Source: Adineta ricciae
Taxonomy: Eukaryota; Rotifera; Eurotatoria; Adinetida; Adinetidae
Length of the DNA stretch: 64,000 nt
Direction of reading: 5' to 3'
Assembly: GCA_905250025.1 (NCBI GenBank)
Contig: CAJNOJ010000222.1
Span: forward strand, 62,001-126,000
Below are positions 34,743 through 46,194 of this stretch, piece after piece; within the stretch, counting starts at the first letter, position 1, and every line of letters starts with the position of its first letter. A program made the translations under genes and the position numbers. The notes under the pieces are model-generated. The model saw only the letters and a list, made by a program, of their open reading frames with translations. It was not told the DNA's origin and did not search any database.

Positions 34743-36233
34743 TCAAATAGAGTTCTTTTGAAAAATCATATAGAAAAAAAACGATGATAAGACCATCGAG
34801 CATGGGATCAAAGCCAATTTTGTAGCTGATGCAATAATTCTGCTTAGTTTTGATAGTATGATAGAAATAATCGAACTCGAATGAAGATCTTTGTCTTTCT
34901 TATCTAAAATATCAATGATTGAATACACATTCAAATTCTCATCGTTTGCAAAACATTCCAATAGGTAAATAACTCCATTATGAAATCTTCTACCCCATTG
35001 TTTGCTTAAACCAGGATATGTAAATGTAGTAACTAAATTCAGACAGCCGTCATAAATACACGTATAATTCATATGTGACGAAGCATCGAGAGGAGTCGAG
35101 TTATAATGAGCTGTCATGATCCGTAGATCGTTGATGCTTAACCGATGATATTTCGTTTGGAGTTGGGCAGTTCCATTTGACGATGTCATGAGACTTGCTG
35201 GTTGTACAGGCACATTGAACTTTTTCGCATTGAGAAAATGCCATCCCATATGTTGATGATTATGTTTGTGAAGTTGTTTCGATGCGTCTTCAGCAAGAGA
35301 CCATAAAGATGAATGCGGTTCGATGTTTTGCTCCCAAGCCAATGGTGCCGATGCTTGAATACAATCTTCAGGATCGATAGGAGGTCGAGCAGATTGACGA
35401 AGATTAGTCGCACACCAGTTCAATGACCAGATTGGGAGTTGAGGGCGTGATTTTCGAATCCAGATCGATGTGATTAGAGCAGCAATACTCAAAACTCCTT
35501 GAACTGTCGTTGAATGAGCTTTGGCATTAGTTACTAGTTTCGTTGTGGTTAACTGATCAAATTTTTTGAATAAACCTATCGTTTGCCCAGATGAAGATGA
35601 CACCACCGATTGAATTTCATCGGTATCTGCATCCATTTCTTGTGGTGTTAAGTAATTATGATTGAAATTAAAGCAAGGTGCTTTATCTATCGGATTTCGT
35701 GCAAATACATCAATAAACGATCGTTGCTCTCGTGGTAAAATCGTTGAATAAGTTTCACATTGACTTATCTCACCCAGATAGCTGAAAAGCGTGTGAAGTG
35801 CTCTCATAAAACCCAAACCATCCAATGCTATATGATTGACGACACCAAAAAGCTGGTATCGACCGCGATTATTATAGTGACATTGAAGAAAAGTCAGAGA
35901 TGTATTATGATCAAATGATTGGTTTGCAAGACGATTAACTTCTTCTTCCCAGTTGTCCAAAATTCCTTCAAACCATACCAATGGAATACTTCCGGACTCT
36001 TCTTCAACGAGCCATATTGTATCGTTTACTTTGTCGGTATGCAAACGAAAATAAGGATGATATTGTCGCAAAAGAGCCAGTGAGTGATTGATCATACTCT
36101 GAGTTAGATTCTCACATACAAAATCACAATAGAAAGTGATGCTTGTACTGAGATCTTCCGTGATATCGATGGGACGCTTGAAAAGTATTTTCGGATCTTC
36201 ATTCATTGATCGGACGCTAGGATCCATGTACAA
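34743..36233 (-). CDS. CoA-dependent acyltransferase / condensation-domain-like protein
   Basis: 496 residues in one exon. The active-site motif reads NHIALDG (HxxxDG) at about residue 134, in the position expected for the condensation / PapA5 / alcohol acetyltransferase superfamily. The preceding LLRQYHPYFRLHTD is also typical. A C-terminal hydrophobic stretch (LALIPCSMVLSSFFFYMIF) suggests membrane attachment. The second-domain DFGWG motif of plant BAHD enzymes is not seen. Acyl donor and acceptor are unknown. It lies tail to tail with the ABC transporter and in the same haplotype-specific segment. A shared detoxification role is possible but only inferred. Single exon and family distribution fit horizontal origin. 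Confidence 0.7.
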   Translation of the reverse strand: MYMDPSVRSMNEDPKILFKRPIDITEDLSTSITFYCDFVCENLTQSMINHSLALLRQYHPYFRLHTDKVNDTIWLVEEESGSIPLVWFEGILDNWEEEVNRLANQSFDHNTSLTFLQCHYNNRGRYQLFGVVNHIALDGLGFMRALHTLFSYLGEISQCETYSTILPREQRSFIDVFARNPIDKAPCFNFNHNYLTPQEMDADTDEIQSVVSSSSGQTIGLFKKFDQLTTTKLVTNAKAHSTTVQGVLSIAALITSIWIRKSRPQLPIWSLNWCATNLRQSARPPIDPEDCIQASAPLAWEQNIEPHSSLWSLAEDASKQLHKHNHQHMGWHFLNAKKFNVPVQPASLMTSSNGTAQLQTKYHRLSINDLRIMTAHYNSTPLDASSHMNYTCIYDGCLNLVTTFTYPGLSKQWGRRFHNGVIYLLECFANDENLNVYSIIDILDKKDKDLHSSSIISIILSKLSRIIASATKLALIPCSMVLSSFFFYMIFQKNSI

Positions 36234-36734
36234 ATTTCTTAAAACTGGAAGTTACAAATCAGCGAAGCGTTTTTATAATACTAGCACACGCACATACACG
36301 AATGGTTTTTTCCTATTTAATTTCATACTTTCTACATTCTGATAGAATCATTCCAATGAGTAAAAGCCTGATTTATGCATATTTTTTGCTAATGAAATCA
36401 TTTTTAGTTAATTATTTTCACTAATTTTTCACCTTTCTCCCATGATACTTCACTAGTCAACTGCTATTTTTATCACTTCCTTGCCAAAAGGTACACTATG
36501 AGTCATGCATCAACGCGAGGTACTAATTGCGAATATCATTTGCGTATATATACAAAATCACGGATCGTTTATTGAAGACAAATACGTGAGATATCCTAAA
36601 AATAGATATAAATTTTTTCAACGAACGTCATACACACAAATAGTATCGGAACTAGGCAGAAATTGCGCGATTTGATAATATGGTATATAAGCGCTTATTC
36701 AATCACTACACAAATCACTTTGATTCAAACAAAA
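36234..36734. other. Promoter-side spacer
   Basis: Between divergent starts. GTATATAAGCG at 36682-36692 sits about 43 bases before the ATG at 36735 and is a good TATA candidate for that gene. Nothing else seen. Confidence 0.5.
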
Positions 36735-37241
36735 ATGGCTCTCGATTATCTTCGACAAGCGGTGTATGGTAAGAATATCAATTCGGAATATGTTTCGGGA
36801 CATGGATCAGCGCCAAAACCAGTCAAAGAAGATGAATGGAAATCATTCGACAAGCAATTCTTTGGTGACATGTCAGGTGGATTTACTCTCGTCGAAACAT
36901 CTGCTGAAGACATGGCGAAAATCGAAGAACTTCTCGAAGTGAAGCCAGGTTTTTTCACATCACCTTATGTGATCAAAACAAAGAAGGAATGTTGTGAGAA
37001 ATGTGGTCGTCGTAACAATTTCTTAGACGTTGTTACCACCGGACTTCGTGTGCACAAGCCAGCTTTCTTGATTGATGTTTTCAGTGGTAAATTCGGCCAC
37101 ATTCTCAATTCACAGGAGCATCAAGTATGCGTTTGCTATGGCTGTGGTACTCAATTACCTGTCGATGCAGCGAAATATTCGGCACCCAAACCTTGTACTG
37201 GTTCGCAAAAACCACGTGCTTGCTACCGCTGGAATTTTTGA
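36735..37241 (+). CDS. Small Cys-rich, zinc-ribbon-like protein, unrecognised
   Basis: 168 residues beginning MALDYLRQAVYG. Two cysteine pairs, CCEKCG at about 86-91 and CVCYGCG at about 132-138, look like a split zinc-binding site. No signal peptide or membrane segment if this ATG is used. An in-frame ATG 24 codons upstream overlaps the TATA-like box, so I rejected it. Acidic and lysine-rich N-terminal half; C-terminal end CYRWNF. Family unknown. Present only in block E. Confidence 0.55.
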   Translation: MALDYLRQAVYGKNINSEYVSGHGSAPKPVKEDEWKSFDKQFFGDMSGGFTLVETSAEDMAKIEELLEVKPGFFTSPYVIKTKKECCEKCGRRNNFLDVVTTGLRVHKPAFLIDVFSGKFGHILNSQEHQVCVCYGCGTQLPVDAAKYSAPKPCTGSQKPRACYRWNF

Positions 37242-37923
37242 GTGAAGATCAAACAGTTCAGTATCATTGAACATTTAATCAAGATAAACTGTCCGTGCAT
37301 GTAAACCACGAAAAACCTAGTGTTCTTTTTATCTTTGTAATAATTTCTCGCTTTACCTAAATTAATCTTATTACTGTCAATAAATTTTTGTACGTTGTCA
37401 TTTGTATAGAGATTCACTTATGGCGGAAGGTATAAAAAGAGAGTATAGCGGTATTGCTTAAACTAGTTTCGAAATATATACGTATATATTGAACGATCGA
37501 AACGATCATATCTGCTTTATACGCATAGGAGAAAAGAAGCGATATAAATGCCTTGTACTGATTTCAACACCAATACAATTGAGAATGTATTAACTCATTA
37601 TTTCATTGTGAATTTATTGAATAAACTAGAAAGATATCCACTAATTATAACGATTTTATTCGTCAGATTGGTTCGGAGTCCCATCGATTTAAGTTGTTTT
37701 GCATTCATAAAACACATGCTATGGTCGTTAAGAAACATGTGTGATTAAGTTGCCGAGGAAAAAAGAAAAGAAAAAAAAGTTTCGCAAGAAACGACGTCAT
37801 TCTGTCATTTTTGTTGTATGCTGAATCATGCAGCTCGTAATTGCTCAACATTTGTGTGCATTGTAAAAAGATAACAAATACTAACTGAGAAAAATAAGTT
37901 TATTCTCATTTGAATCAAACAGC
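37242..37923. other. Spacer; right edge of the E-specific segment
   Basis: Contains the near-palindrome ATATATACGTATATAT near 37475. Similarity with block F resumes at about 37587 (F 46933). Confidence 0.45.
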
Positions 37924-38566
37924 ATGCGACGAAATGGCAAGTATAATAGCAACAAGACCATCCGATATTGCAGATATTGTTCCGATCAGTCATTTCACAG
38001 TCACTCATCAAATGGCATGTCGATAGACAAAAGAAACCGTTGGCAACTGATTGAACTTCTGAAGAAATACAGTCAATCAACAGAGAACATTAACAAAAAA
38101 GTGACGCGTCGTGATTATCACTTCTACATGTACAATGGCTATTCATGGTATCTACCTCATCCTCCAAAACCACCTAAGCATTTCAGCTTTCCACAAAGAC
38201 CAGATTTTGTCTATCAGCCTTATGTGAACTTTGTCAAAGTCAATCAAGACATCTTCAAACTCGCTCTTCAGCATGGATCCGAGTACTTCAGAGACAAAAC
38301 TATTTTACTACAATTACTCGATGTTGATGCAGCAGATCTCACGGTGACTGTCATCTATTTCATGAAGGGATCACGGCATTGGTTTCCAAATGATTGGCAC
38401 AATGCACAAAGACATGCACATGGAGGTTACTTCGCTGATTACCATATGCTTTGCACAGGTGCGTATTGTCCTTTTGGACCGAAAATTCGTGGATTGACAG
38501 AAATAGACTCAAGAATCGATCAAGTATTATTTGTGAACACATCTAATGAACGACAAGGACGAATGG
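37924..38566 (+). CDS. Unrecognised basic protein, 3' truncated at join (copy E)
   Basis: 214 codons before the N. Same protein as 47265-48038, with an extra two residues (PQRP against PRP). Truncation is due to the join. Confidence 0.5.
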
Positions 38567-38567
38567 N
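38567..38567. other. Scaffold join (single N) E/F
   Basis: Left side stops inside an unrecognised gene. The right side restarts at the equivalent of 23847 inside the second receptor. The E end matches F near 47.9 kb, so 23847-38566 and 38568-47.9 kb look like two arms of one bubble. Confidence 0.85.
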
Positions 38568-38878
38568 ATAATGCTTACTCACAAATAACGATCACTGCAA
38601 ACAAAAGTGCTGAACAGAAGAGTTTAGAGTTTTTCATTGCAAATATCATTAGTTTTTTAGCAGCTATTGGACTCGGAGTAAGTGAGATCTTTGTTTTTCA
38701 TTATTTTTATGACCTATTTTGATCTTTTCCATAGGGTACTTTCTACATATTTCTCGTTATTTCAAGCACTTTTCGCCGACAATGTAAGCGATGTCTATTT
38801 TACTTTTGTTTAAACTCAAAAGTTGCCGTAGCACCTACAAATAACAGTACAAGTGTCAGACAACGTACAAAAAACTGA
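38568..38878 (+). CDS. Second receptor, 3' part (block F)
   Basis: Exon to 38677, intron 38678-38734 (57 nt), last exon 38735-38878 ending TGA. The TM7 text GTFYIFLVISSTFRRQ and the tail are intact, supporting the splice model used for 23092-24161. Confidence 0.7.
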
Positions 38879-39345
38879 CTACACTTGATATGAACGATGA
38901 AATCTTATATTTATTTGCTTATGGTAACTTCCTCTTCTTTTCCCTTTTCCTTTCGTAATAAGTGTTCGCAACCTTTTCAATAAATCGATAGGACAAGATC
39001 AGCGGACAAGCGCGGGTATATACCGAACATTCATACCAACGAAGCATAAATAAATGTTCTATTAATACATCAACGAAGTTCGAGTGTACCAATATTATTA
39101 ATAGTGTCGATGCGTGTGCTGTCTAAAGGGAAAAAACGTCCTTTTTACTTTTCCTCTTTCTCCCTATCGTTGTTATATATATATATATGAGATAAGTACA
39201 TTCACCTCTCGTCTTTCTATTCTTTTTGTTTCGATACACTATAAGAAGCTCGTAACACGAACGTCATTACTCATATTCAGACGATAGGCGACTATCATTC
39301 GGGTCAACAAAAAGATATTTGTATTTGTACGGCGAGTATTAAGTC
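38879..39345. other. Spacer upstream of transporter copy F
   Basis: Counterpart of 24162-24635, with a TA run at 39174-39187 longer than in E. Nothing else seen. Confidence 0.45.
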
Positions 39346-40029
39346 ATGTCGAATCTCGATGAAAAAGAGCCGTTTATTCCTCTGGCGTCCGTATCAACTT
39401 CTATCACATTATCAAGTGAACAATTCGACAAATTAGTAAGTCGATCTGCAAAATCCAGTGGAATAGCTAATCCAGCTGCACTCGGTCTTGCTGCATTTGC
39501 TTTAACAACATTTGTCCTCTCAGCATTCAACGCAGGAAATTATTTAATCGATATTCGATTAGAACCAGTTGTATTACCTTTGGCATTATTTTATGGTGGA
39601 TTAGCACAAGTTCTCGCAGGAATGTGGGAATTTAAATTAAATAATGTATTCGGTGCAACGGCATTTACAAGTTACGGAGCTTTTTGGATGTCATTCGCCG
39701 GTTATGTTCATATTATTGTACCGCATATCAAACAATACGGAAATGTGAAAAAGGCAACGAGTCTTTTTCTTTTAGCTTGGTTCATATTCACTCTCATTAT
39801 GAATGTTGCTGCTTTGAAAGTATCAAAATTTTTATTGGTCTTATTCACCATATTGGATGTCACGTTCTTGTTACTATTCCTCGGAAATTTTTTCAATATT
39901 CCTTTAATTGTGAATATTGGAGGATGGTTCGGAATTCTAACAGCATTCGTCGCTTGGTATGGATCTGCCGCAGTTGTTATTAATTCAACTTTCAAGCGAC
40001 AAGTCTTACCTCTTGGTGTTTATCCTTAA
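39346..40029 (+). CDS. GPR1/FUN34/YaaH (SatP-like) transporter (copy F)
   Basis: 227 residues, open throughout. Only a few residues differ from copy E (near the N-terminus, and the last residue). NPAALGL and the six hydrophobic segments are kept. Many silent differences alongside so few replacements point to purifying selection on both copies. Confidence 0.85.
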   Translation: MSNLDEKEPFIPLASVSTSITLSSEQFDKLVSRSAKSSGIANPAALGLAAFALTTFVLSAFNAGNYLIDIRLEPVVLPLALFYGGLAQVLAGMWEFKLNNVFGATAFTSYGAFWMSFAGYVHIIVPHIKQYGNVKKATSLFLLAWFIFTLIMNVAALKVSKFLLVLFTILDVTFLLLFLGNFFNIPLIVNIGGWFGILTAFVAWYGSAAVVINSTFKRQVLPLGVYP

Positions 40030-40164
40030 TTGACAATCGAGTTAATGTGCTTCTTTTTTTTTGGAAAATAAAACTAATCGTAGACTAGGCGAAAAGATTT
40101 TGAATACTTTACTACAAAAACAATGATCGACTATAGTCAACAATGTTTTATAAATCTTTGACTT

Positions 40165-41221
40165 TTATGATAACAAATTTTGATAGATCCCATCTTTCTG
40201 ATCTCCTCGGAAAGCTTTGATGGACATTTCCACGTAGTTGTCTTGTGCCCGGATCAGAGTTAAATAATTCCTTCTCAAACTCTCTATGTCGTATTCTTTC
40301 AAAAGTTTCAATAATCGATTTCTACCACATTTCATACAGCTCAAACCAGTTGAATCCATCGCTGCACAACCTTTGAAGATTACTGCTCCTGGCTCAAGTG
40401 TCTCTGGTAAATGGCAGTTGAGGTGACAATTATGATGACAACTTGAATGTGCATACAATGTGTTATGTTCAGTCGTTTGTTCTAGGAGCGGTTTTTCGGT
40501 TAGTTCAGTTTTGTTAAAGTTCATTGATGTGATCTTTTTCTTCTGAATAATTTGATATTTTCTTGAATATCCTGAATTCTTTGTGTTTGTTTCATCAAAT
40601 CTTCGTGTTCACTTGTTGACGCTAAGTATTGTTGTTCAATTTACTCTTTTAATTGATACAATTTATGAAATGTGTTACTGGCAATCGATCGAAAGTGTGA
40701 AATTGCTGGGTACATATTCCGTACTATTGATATTGTTTGTTGAAATGAGGTTTTTAAAGTTTCAAGCATTTTCTCATCTGCAACTAATCGTCGGGCGTCT
40801 CTAGTTTTGTGCTAAGCTTTTTCTAGTTCACATATTGGGTTACCGATGAGCCAGTAGTATTGAATTTCCTTTTGTACATATGCAGTCAGAGTACTTGTAT
40901 TAAAATTTAATTTTAAAACATCGTCCACATTTGTAAATATAAAATGATACAATGCACATACTCTATTTGTTCAATGGCACGTACGATGAGTGACTTTTCA
41001 TTTCGAGTGACATATTGTTGTATACACGAAGATTTTCATTTAGTGTTTTACCAGAAATTTTCAAACTGGTTCACGTGCTCGTATAATGTAACGTTCAGGA
41101 ATGATTTTTTTAAACTTGTTTCTTATACCAAATTTCTTAGTGATTCCTTCATCGTGTTCCATCCGAATCTTTCGCTGGACAAAACGCAAAAAACCAGTAG
41201 TAAATAAATAATAGTTCTCAT
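40165..41221 (-). pseudogene. Decayed secreted-type Cys/His-rich gene (copy F)
   Basis: Signal-like start MRTIIYLLLVFCVLSS at 41221, an early TAA where copy E has CAA, then broken frames. The last 119 codons are open and better preserved than in copy E: HNTLYAHSSCHHNCHLNCHL, GCAAMDSTGLSCMKCGRN, and a helical tail ending in the stop at 40165-40167. The Cys/His spacing suggests a zinc-binding end domain. Confidence 0.5.
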
Positions 41222-41839
41222 CGATGAAAATATCTGAGAGAAAACGAATTTCACAATCAGCAGGTACTGATCACTGTTTGGAATGTACATGAAAGACTTA
41301 TACGCAAAAAAAGGACATGTTATCTACATTGCTGATAAGGAAAGAATATGGGCAAAGTACTATTTGCCTTGTCTAGTTACATTCTTAGTAATTTAGAATG
41401 CCGCTTGCTCTTTCTCTCTGTCATGAGAGTTGCGCATATTTATATTGAATGATCGAGGTAAAAATCTACATCCAACGATATATAAGACAAGTTCCATCTA
41501 GACATACGTCAAACGTCATTTAGAGAAGGGTAAGAAAAAGAAAGAGCTGTGACGATCTCGGTTACAGGCGCTGTACGCGTGCATATAATTTTAGAGAGGA
41601 AGAAATAAATAGAGGGGCAGCTTTATCAACGCATACATATCTTTCATCAAAATCGGCACAAGAACGAAAGAAAAAAACAAGGAGAAAAGGGTGTGAAGTT
41701 ATTTGTATAACATAGATCCGAATACAGCATTTATTGTTACAACGAATTATATGAGCAGACGTGCCACTTCACGAGATAAAAGGAGACGATAAGGCTACTC
41801 GTTGTTTTTCTCGCCATTAACTTTGAATACGACTGAGAA
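41222..41839. other. Spacer between divergent genes (block F)
   Basis: Counterpart of 26463-26961, with about 130 additional bases near 41370-41500. No exon recognised. Confidence 0.4.
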
Positions 41840-42740
41840 ATGTCACGAAAAATAGGTGATGAATTAAACGAGCCAACACGGCAATTCATCGGCGTACCAA
41901 GCACTCAAACAACACGTACTCTTCTTTTACTTGGTCCATCCCGCGCAGGCAAATCCACGATATGTCAGGTTCTTCGCGACAGTCGGTATCAGCCGCCCGA
42001 ACCAAAACTTTATTCTGCTACGAGGGAACCTGAACATCATTCTGTTGGTAATCTGCGAATAATTGATATGCCTGGCTTTTGTGATAATCAACCTCAATCG
42101 AAGTTCCCTCAATTAACGAAGAAAATGATATTAGTGATAACACATGCTGAAGAAATCAATGAAGGTCAAAGACATCAATTAGTTGACGACCTTTTCGTCA
42201 TCCAAAAATTGTCCAATACTGCTTGAAAGAATTTTTCCAGCGAGGAGTTTATTTTCTCGGTTCAATTCGATATGAATCTACTCAACAGGAGGATGCTGCT
42301 GCAATCGCTCGAGACCATCGAAATGTTTTGGAAATGCGGCAGCAGTTTATATATAAATGTTTTCAAGCAACGATTTTTAAAAGAGAATATCAAACTCATT
42401 CAAAATATTCAATCAAAATACTTCTGCCCATGGCCCTTTTACTGTTGGTAGTGACCATGTTAATTATATGTCTACCTAAACTATTAGGAACAAATCCAAG
42501 ATCAGTGATACAAACGATCGTCCGCAGTTCAGACATGAAAAGGACGGAAAGTATAGTAAATGATCGGTTTGATGAAATACAAACTAAATATCAACAAATA
42601 TTTGAAGAACGATTAAAAAACGCGGAACAAAGTTTCAAGAACGCTGACAAATTATTAAACGTTACCGCATAAATTCTCAGCAAATTGCTCTCGGGTAATT
42701 TTCGTTCGAAAAGTATGACAAGAGCTACCGACGAGGATGA
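41840..42740 (+). pseudogene. AIG1/GIMAP-like GTPase with one frameshift (copy F)
   Basis: P-loop GPSRAGKST at about residues 32-40, G3 IIDMPGFCD, G4-like ITHAEE and the later GVYFLGS stretch identify an AIG1-type GTPase. At 42192-42195 copy F has four T where copy E has five, and the frame changes there. With five T the reading would pass smoothly into YCLKEFFQRGVYFLG. It then has a membrane segment (ILLPMALLLLVVTMLIICL), a coiled coil, an intron 42661-42713 and a stop at 42738-42740. Because the lesion is a single base in a run, a sequencing error is possible and the allele may be functional. GIMAP proteins act in membrane-associated immune signalling in vertebrates. Confidence 0.65.
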
Positions 42741-42959
42741 GCTGATGAAAGAAAATTCGGTAAAGAAAGTAAGTAGTACCAAACAAGAAGATTCGACAAA
42801 GAACAATTGGTAGGAAGGTGGGATTGTTCGGATTAAAAGGTATTTTGGTTACTAATAATTGTAAAACATTATTGAATAAAATTCCTTTTTACTATGTGCT
42901 TATTAAATAAGTTTGTCTTGAGTAATTTTGTTTTAAATATTGTATACTGATCAACGACA

Positions 42960-43770
42960 ATGACTGCACAAGAGAACAATCCCAAACACCAGCCAGGTAT
43001 GATCATTCTCTAAAGTAATAATTACTGTTCATATCGATCTGTTAGAACCCGAGGATGAGATGACTTTTGACACGATGATGCGAGAAGAACTCGAACAGGC
43101 AAATCGACTGAAGCTGAGGTCCTCCGCGATCCAACCTATGTAGCCAAAGACGCAAAACTCTTTGCAGAAACTCGAACGAGTACTCTAAATCGTGCTGCGG
43201 CTAATCACGGCAACGAAGCATGTTATTTCAATATTATTGATTCACCCGATTTATATGATGTTACAACAGAGCAAAATGAATACCTGACCAATGAAAAAAT
43301 TCGAAAATATATCGATAATTGCATTACGAAAGACGTTACCGACATTCATGCATTCGGATTCGTGTTCAGTGCAAATGGTGGAATTAATTCTGAAGATATC
43401 AAGTCAATGATATTTATCAACGAAAAGCGTTTTTTTCTTCACAAAGAGTTGGTTAAATACAACTTTAAAGACCTTTCCAGGCTGTCTTCGATCTGCTTTA
43501 AGAAATTTTCCGGATTCTAGAGCAGCTACACTGCAAATCAAATACACAATCGATATGCGAAAGAAACTACTTAATTTTCTTCTTTCACGCGAAGAACGTT
43601 TTAATATTTATCATTTTGCTCCGCCTGGAGAGACTGTCTATACTCAGCGAGTACACTCTCATGGCAAATTACTTTGTCCTATGTTTAAATATCCAGTTGT
43701 TTTAAGACTGAAGATATTCATCGAGTTGATTCCTTGCAATGTTCTTTTTGATTTGTATACATCCGAATAA
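42960..43770 (+). pseudogene. Second AIG1-like GTPase, partly preserved (copy F)
   Basis: MTAQENNPKHQP with an intron, then EPEDEMTFDTMM. GKST of the P-loop is readable only after a frame change caused by a deletion. Then come IIDSPDLYD (G3), CITKDVTDIHAFGF and GGINSEDI, all typical of AIG1 domains. The C-terminal part starting MRKKLLNFLLSREE is open to 43770. Better preserved than copy E but still interrupted. Confidence 0.6.
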
Positions 43771-44134
43771 ATCATTAAAAATTTAAGACAAAACTTGAGT
43801 ATGAGGATAAAAAGTATCACACACTATCCTGTTGCCTTTTGACGATTGCAGAAACAGGGACCAAATCGTGTCTGGTGATGCTATGAGTCTATCATACAAA
43901 ACTCATCCGCATTCTCATCTTCACCCTCATGAAGCAAACACCAACTGGAAACATCGCTGAAAATAGATGTGAAACTTTGTTAATGGCTTTTGACGTTACA
44001 GTTGAAAGGTTCGGTGAAAATGTTGAAGTCACACTGGTAACACAACTCGTCACGCTTGTGTTTGTAGCTGTATCGGTAATTGAAAATACACCTGTGTTCA
44101 GAGCCGTCCCGCTACTGTTATTCATTGGAGTCAT
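43771..44134 (-). other. F-specific segment begins; in-frame extension after a TAG
   Basis: Similarity to block E is lost at about 43830. On the minus strand an open frame (43892-44134, Ser/Thr-rich) continues in the same frame directly after the TAG at 44135-44137. It may be 3' coding sequence behind a nonsense codon, or chance. Confidence 0.3.
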
Positions 44135-44678
44135 CTACGAGATTTTATGAAAAAGTGGAAATTGTTGCGCAATATTGTTTCTCACTACATCAGTTATTGT
44201 TGTGCTTTGATCGAGCAGTTCTTTAATCTCGATTTCTGATTGAATAATGGCTTCACTCAGTTTATCTACTGCTATTATCCAATTTTCTTCAAAGTTAATC
44301 TGAATCGACTTAAGGTCTTTGGTTTCATTTGTAAGCTTCTCTACCATTAGCACTTCCATGCCACTAGCAGCCGCCTATGAACATAATACAATATGGAAAG
44401 AATATACATTTAACTTTACTAACCTCTAATACACCCGTTGTTTGAATGTCAAAAACGCACGCTTCGCGAACATTATTAATGGTTTTATTGTAGTGTACGT
44501 CACGATGTCCAGATATTTGAGAAATCATTGCCAAATAGTTCTTTAGATAGATCTCACAAACCGTACATGCCATTTCCAGAGTAACTTTTTGATAATTATT
44601 TGACTTTTGTTGCTGCACCTCGTGATGCTCCGATTCACACGTATCACTTTTACAGATGCCAACAGTTTCATTAATCAT
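44135..44678 (-). CDS. Unrecognised helical protein, two exons (F-specific)
   Basis: The first part (44678 downward) begins MINETVGICKSDTCESEHHE and is spliced through an intron starting GTTAGT after GVLE to a second part beginning AAASGMEVLMVEKL. The join is in phase. Mostly alpha-helical, charged, with an N-terminal cysteine pair; no known domain. The proposed ATG follows an acceptor-like AG, so an upstream exon may be missing. It is related to the frame at 46195-46764 on the opposite strand. Confidence 0.4.
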
Positions 44679-46194
44679 ACTAAATGCATGCCAAACATTT
44701 ATATTGTAGTGAAGCAGGTAACCGCGAGTCTAGATTATGCGAGAAAAAAATAAATACTTATTATGTGTCCAATATACTGTGGCAACAGAACAGTGCTCGA
44801 TTCGGAAGTTTTTCACGATCTATATTATCACGCGTAGTATTTGCTCCTCGGTGTTACCTATGCGTATCACAGGCAGTCGAACTTTTTAATATGTGGAAGT
44901 TAAGCTTTCTCACAGTAGGCTTCTGATATGATCAACGAATCGAAATCTGAAAATGAGATGTATAATAAAAAGAGTTTCTAATAATGGAAATGCTTTTATT
45001 ATAGACTGCGGACTATATAAAATAAGTTTCCGAAATGTACGGACTACTAAAACACAATACGATATTATTTTGGCCATGACTCTTTAAAATTTTTTACTGT
45101 CAGCATTGGTGTCTCAAAAGAGTTGTTACCTTGTAACAAGGTGCACATCTACTCCCCAGAGAAATTCTGAATGAGAGAACTCACTCGAAAGATATGTGAG
45201 AGAATCTTGAGCAAATGAGTGACGTAAATTATGACCGAAAAAAGTCAAAAGCTAATCTCAAACATCGTCATCCGCACATTTATACACACTCTTTTCGATT
45301 ACTCAAGATTTCAGTGTCACCTCAGAAGCTTAAGCTCTTTAGTAAAGGATTTGTTACTATCTGTTAGCGATGTCATCCATACTAAGGCGTCCAGCAACAT
45401 ACGTTATGCGTTATAATAGCTGTGAAATTAGCTGTTTTATAATAAATCGAAATCGTTCGAAATATTCCCATTTGATTAACTCGAACGTTGACACCTATTT
45501 TAAAATTCAACTTTAAAACTGAGCTTCGAAGCCAGTTAGTTCTATTTACCGTTTTCAGCACAATCAGCACTTGGCTCTACTTGAAAGTCAGTAGAAGAGA
45601 GAACACAACGAGGTGCTAACCCTTCTACAAAGATTGCTTATCGGGCGGCCTATATCGACTCGTGAAAAATGCATACGTGCAATATGATATTTATGTGAAA
45701 AACAAATGGATGGTTGATGTGAGTTGAAAAGTCTTTTTGAACTTCCTGATACACATTGCTGATATGTTTTAGGTGACCTTGATTTTCTCTGATGGAATCT
45801 CCATAAGTCCATTGTGTACTGTCAATACGAAAAATTTTAAGATTGACGCCAGTATCGGATGTAAGGAACACGGTATATACAGAGCTTTTATTTGTACGTT
45901 TAGACACATGAAATCCTCATTTTAGGAATTAACTATACGCAAACTGAAACGGTGGATGCTTGGCTTGTTGAAATCAATTACAGAAAAATCAATTTTCTGA
46001 CTATGATTACTCATCAGGTTTGTGATGCGACGTTGTAAGCCATAGGCGTCGTATTTGCTGTCTCCATTCCTATAACATCTGAGTTTCAATTGACTTATTA
46101 GCAAAAGTTTTCAATCAACCATCTCAATTATTGAGTGATAAATACGTTCAAGGACGACCCTCATACTTTTCAGATATCAAAATTTGTATTGTTG
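44679..46194. other. F-specific stretch without a supported gene
   Basis: Many stops in all frames. Short frames on the minus strand near 45588-45907 have no recognisable domain. Possibly decayed sequence between the two related small genes. Confidence 0.4.

Noticed and set aside
37826-38080. Minus-strand Cys-rich frame, also at 47167-47424
   Set aside because: Antisense shadow over the 5' end of the unrecognised 257-residue gene; conservation follows from the plus-strand gene.
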